A stretch of DNA of 6,942 nucleotides from assembly GCA_014846205.1 (NCBI GenBank), contig RKAY01000035.1, forward strand, positions 1 to 6,942. The letters run 5' to 3'. This DNA comes from Collinsella aerofaciens (lineage in GTDB: Bacteria; Actinomycetota; Coriobacteriia; Coriobacteriales; Coriobacteriaceae). The number at the start of each line of letters is the position of its first letter. Within the stretch, counting starts at the first letter, position 1. A program made the position numbers and the translations under genes. Positions 6,052-6,942 of the stretch are shown piece by piece. The notes beneath the pieces were generated by a model that saw nothing but the letters and a program-made list of their open reading frames with translations, was not told the DNA's origin and made no database searches.

Positions 6052-6744
6052 ATGTCGTATACCGTGACCGAGGCTACGGTCGTCTTTCCCGATAAGAAGG
6101 CGCCCTCCTCGTTCTCGACCGGCTACGCTTCAAAAAAGCCCTGTGCGCATATCGATTGCGATCTTGAGGGCGGCTTTCAACGCAGTATCTGGATTCCCAC
6201 GCGCGTGGCGCGTCTGTACGTTAAAAACCGCCCCGAGTTGCCCTGTGACTGGGATGCCTTTCGTGAGTCCGTTGAGCTTATTGAGCGTAAATGCGCTCTC
6301 ACCATGGTGACTGAGATGCTTTCGCGCCGCGATCATGCAACGGGCGAAGTGCGCGACAAGCTTGCTTGCTATGGTTTTCGTCAGCCGGCAATCGATTTCG
6401 CCGTTTCTCGCGCTACCGAGTACCGTTTTTTGGATGAGAATCGCTTCTGTGCCTATTTTATCGAGGAGCGTAAGCGCCGTGGATGGGGGCAGCGCAAGAT
6501 CGAGACCGAGCTCAAGCGTCGCCATGTGAACCTCGAGGACATCCCCGGATATCCGGAACAGTATTTTGCTGCCGAAGACGATTTGGAGCGTGCCTCCGCA
6601 CTGCTTTCCAAGCGCCGCGTTCCTGAAACACGCGGCTTTGAGAAGCTCGTTCGTTTTTTAATGGGCAAGGGTTTTTCGTATCACATCGCCGCCGATGCCG
6701 CCAAGGCCCGCATCGATGCCGAAAACGAGGAATGCGCCGTTTAG
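6052..6744 (+). CDS. recX: Regulatory protein RecX
   Basis: This 230-aa protein belongs to the RecX family, which binds RecA filaments and inhibits or remodels them. After about 28 unmatched residues comes a segment rich in predicted strands (about 32-57), then the helical RecX repeats. The first includes M-L-S-R-R-D-H-A-T-G-E-V-R-D-K-L and F-L-D-E-N-R-F (near residues 90-132), the second E-R-K-R-R-G-W-G-Q-R-K-I-E-T-E-L-K-R-R, and the third begins near residue 177. Its position directly after recA is the usual one. There is no clear Shine-Dalgarno before the ATG, and an in-frame TGA at 6034-6036 rules out a start further upstream. Translation therefore probably depends on ribosomes finishing recA. 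The length fits the longer RecX proteins of Gram-positive bacteria. Confidence 0.93.
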   Translation: MSYTVTEATVVFPDKKAPSSFSTGYASKKPCAHIDCDLEGGFQRSIWIPTRVARLYVKNRPELPCDWDAFRESVELIERKCALTMVTEMLSRRDHATGEVRDKLACYGFRQPAIDFAVSRATEYRFLDENRFCAYFIEERKRRGWGQRKIETELKRRHVNLEDIPGYPEQYFAAEDDLERASALLSKRRVPETRGFEKLVRFLMGKGFSYHIAADAAKARIDAENEECAV

Positions 6745-6807
6745 GGGCCGATTATCGTTCGTCTTGACCGTTCACCGTTTACTCGCCCCCGCGCCGGGTT
6801 GGTTTAT

Positions 6808-6836
6808 TTGACAGTTGCTGCCGTTCAACGTACGAT
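6808..6836 (+). promoter_or_regulatory. Promoter for a gene beyond the right edge
   Basis: TTGACA (6808-6813), a consensus -35, is followed after exactly 17 nt by TACGAT (6831-6836), a fair -10. Transcription would start near 6843 and run rightwards out of the window, leaving a leader of at least 100 nt. The gene it serves is not visible. In several related genomes an RNase Y gene lies near recA-recX, but that is only a guess here. No LexA-type palindrome overlaps this promoter. Confidence 0.7.
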
Positions 6837-6865
6837 AAATATCGTCATTTGCTTTGTGATATGTG

Positions 6866-6889
6866 CTCATCTTTGATGAGTTTGTTTAT
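6866..6889 (+). other. Small hairpin with T-rich tail in the leader after the second promoter
   Basis: CTCATC (6866-6871) pairs perfectly with GATGAG (6875-6880) around a TTT loop, and TTTGTTTAT follows. The shape is that of a weak intrinsic terminator or attenuator, with a stem of only 6 bp and moderate GC. It lies about 23 nt after the predicted start at 6843, so it could form at the 5' end of the downstream transcript. It could equally terminate transcripts from recA-recX. The remaining bases from 6745 to 6942 show no supported gene. Confidence 0.45.
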
Positions 6890-6942
6890 ATGTTTCTCTG
6901 TATCCGACCCGCATAAGCTGCGCCCATATTACTCAAATGTCG

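Noticed and set aside
6787..6810. A recX terminator from the C/G-rich stretch followed by T-rich bases
   Set aside because: The best pairing is only about 3 bp (CCC with GGG), too weak to call.
6823..6834. CGTTC-AACG-TACG near the second promoter as a possible LexA site
   Set aside because: The half-sites are in the wrong order and orientation for CGAAC-N4-GTTCG. Only a 6-bp CGTACG palindrome is real.
6861..6942. An ATG frame (M-C-S-S-L-M-S-L...) open to the window end, and an 8-codon frame at 6890
   Set aside because: Neither has a Shine-Dalgarno. The first overlaps the leader hairpin and its translation resembles no family I recognise. Both are short enough to arise by chance.

Overview
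This window looks like a housekeeping stretch of a moderately high-GC actinobacterial chromosome, most likely a Coriobacteriia member such as Collinsella. That placement is an inference from base composition, gene order and protein character, not from a database search. Every supported gene is on the + strand. The order is a RodZ-like membrane protein (11-1531), yajQ (1558-2055), rimO (2082-3431), pgsA (3441-4079), a stand-alone pncC/cinA-C gene (4092-4622), recA (4880-6040) and recX (6052-6744). No mobile element, CRISPR array, rRNA or tRNA is visible.

The first five genes are tightly spaced (gaps of 26, 26, 9 and 12 nt) and look like one transcription unit that begins before the window. Their products act on the cell envelope (RodZ-like scaffold, phosphatidylglycerophosphate synthase), the ribosome (uS12 methylthiotransferase), nucleotide binding (YajQ) and NAD salvage (PncC). 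The unit ends in a GC-rich hairpin at 4631-4652.

The 257-nt gap before recA is the most informative non-coding part. It holds the hairpin, then an array of TTTGGT-like words spaced almost exactly 11 bp apart (4728-4789), then a well-formed sigma-70-type promoter (TTGACC, 17 nt, TATTAT). The 17-nt spacer of that promoter is almost completely filled by a perfect Gram-positive-type LexA/SOS palindrome (CGAAC-AGCC-GTTCG). recA therefore has its own damage-inducible promoter. It follows a strong Shine-Dalgarno sequence, and recX lies 11 nt downstream with no clear Shine-Dalgarno of its own, as expected for an accessory regulator made in smaller amounts than RecA.

After recX, 198 nt carry no convincing gene. 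They contain a second good promoter (TTGACA, 17 nt, TACGAT) pointing out of the window, followed by a small hairpin with a T-rich tail in the predicted leader.

I see no clearly new multi-gene system. The observations most worth following are the 11-bp phased array upstream of the recA promoter, the unusual low-complexity design of the RodZ-like protein, and the promoter plus leader hairpin after recX.
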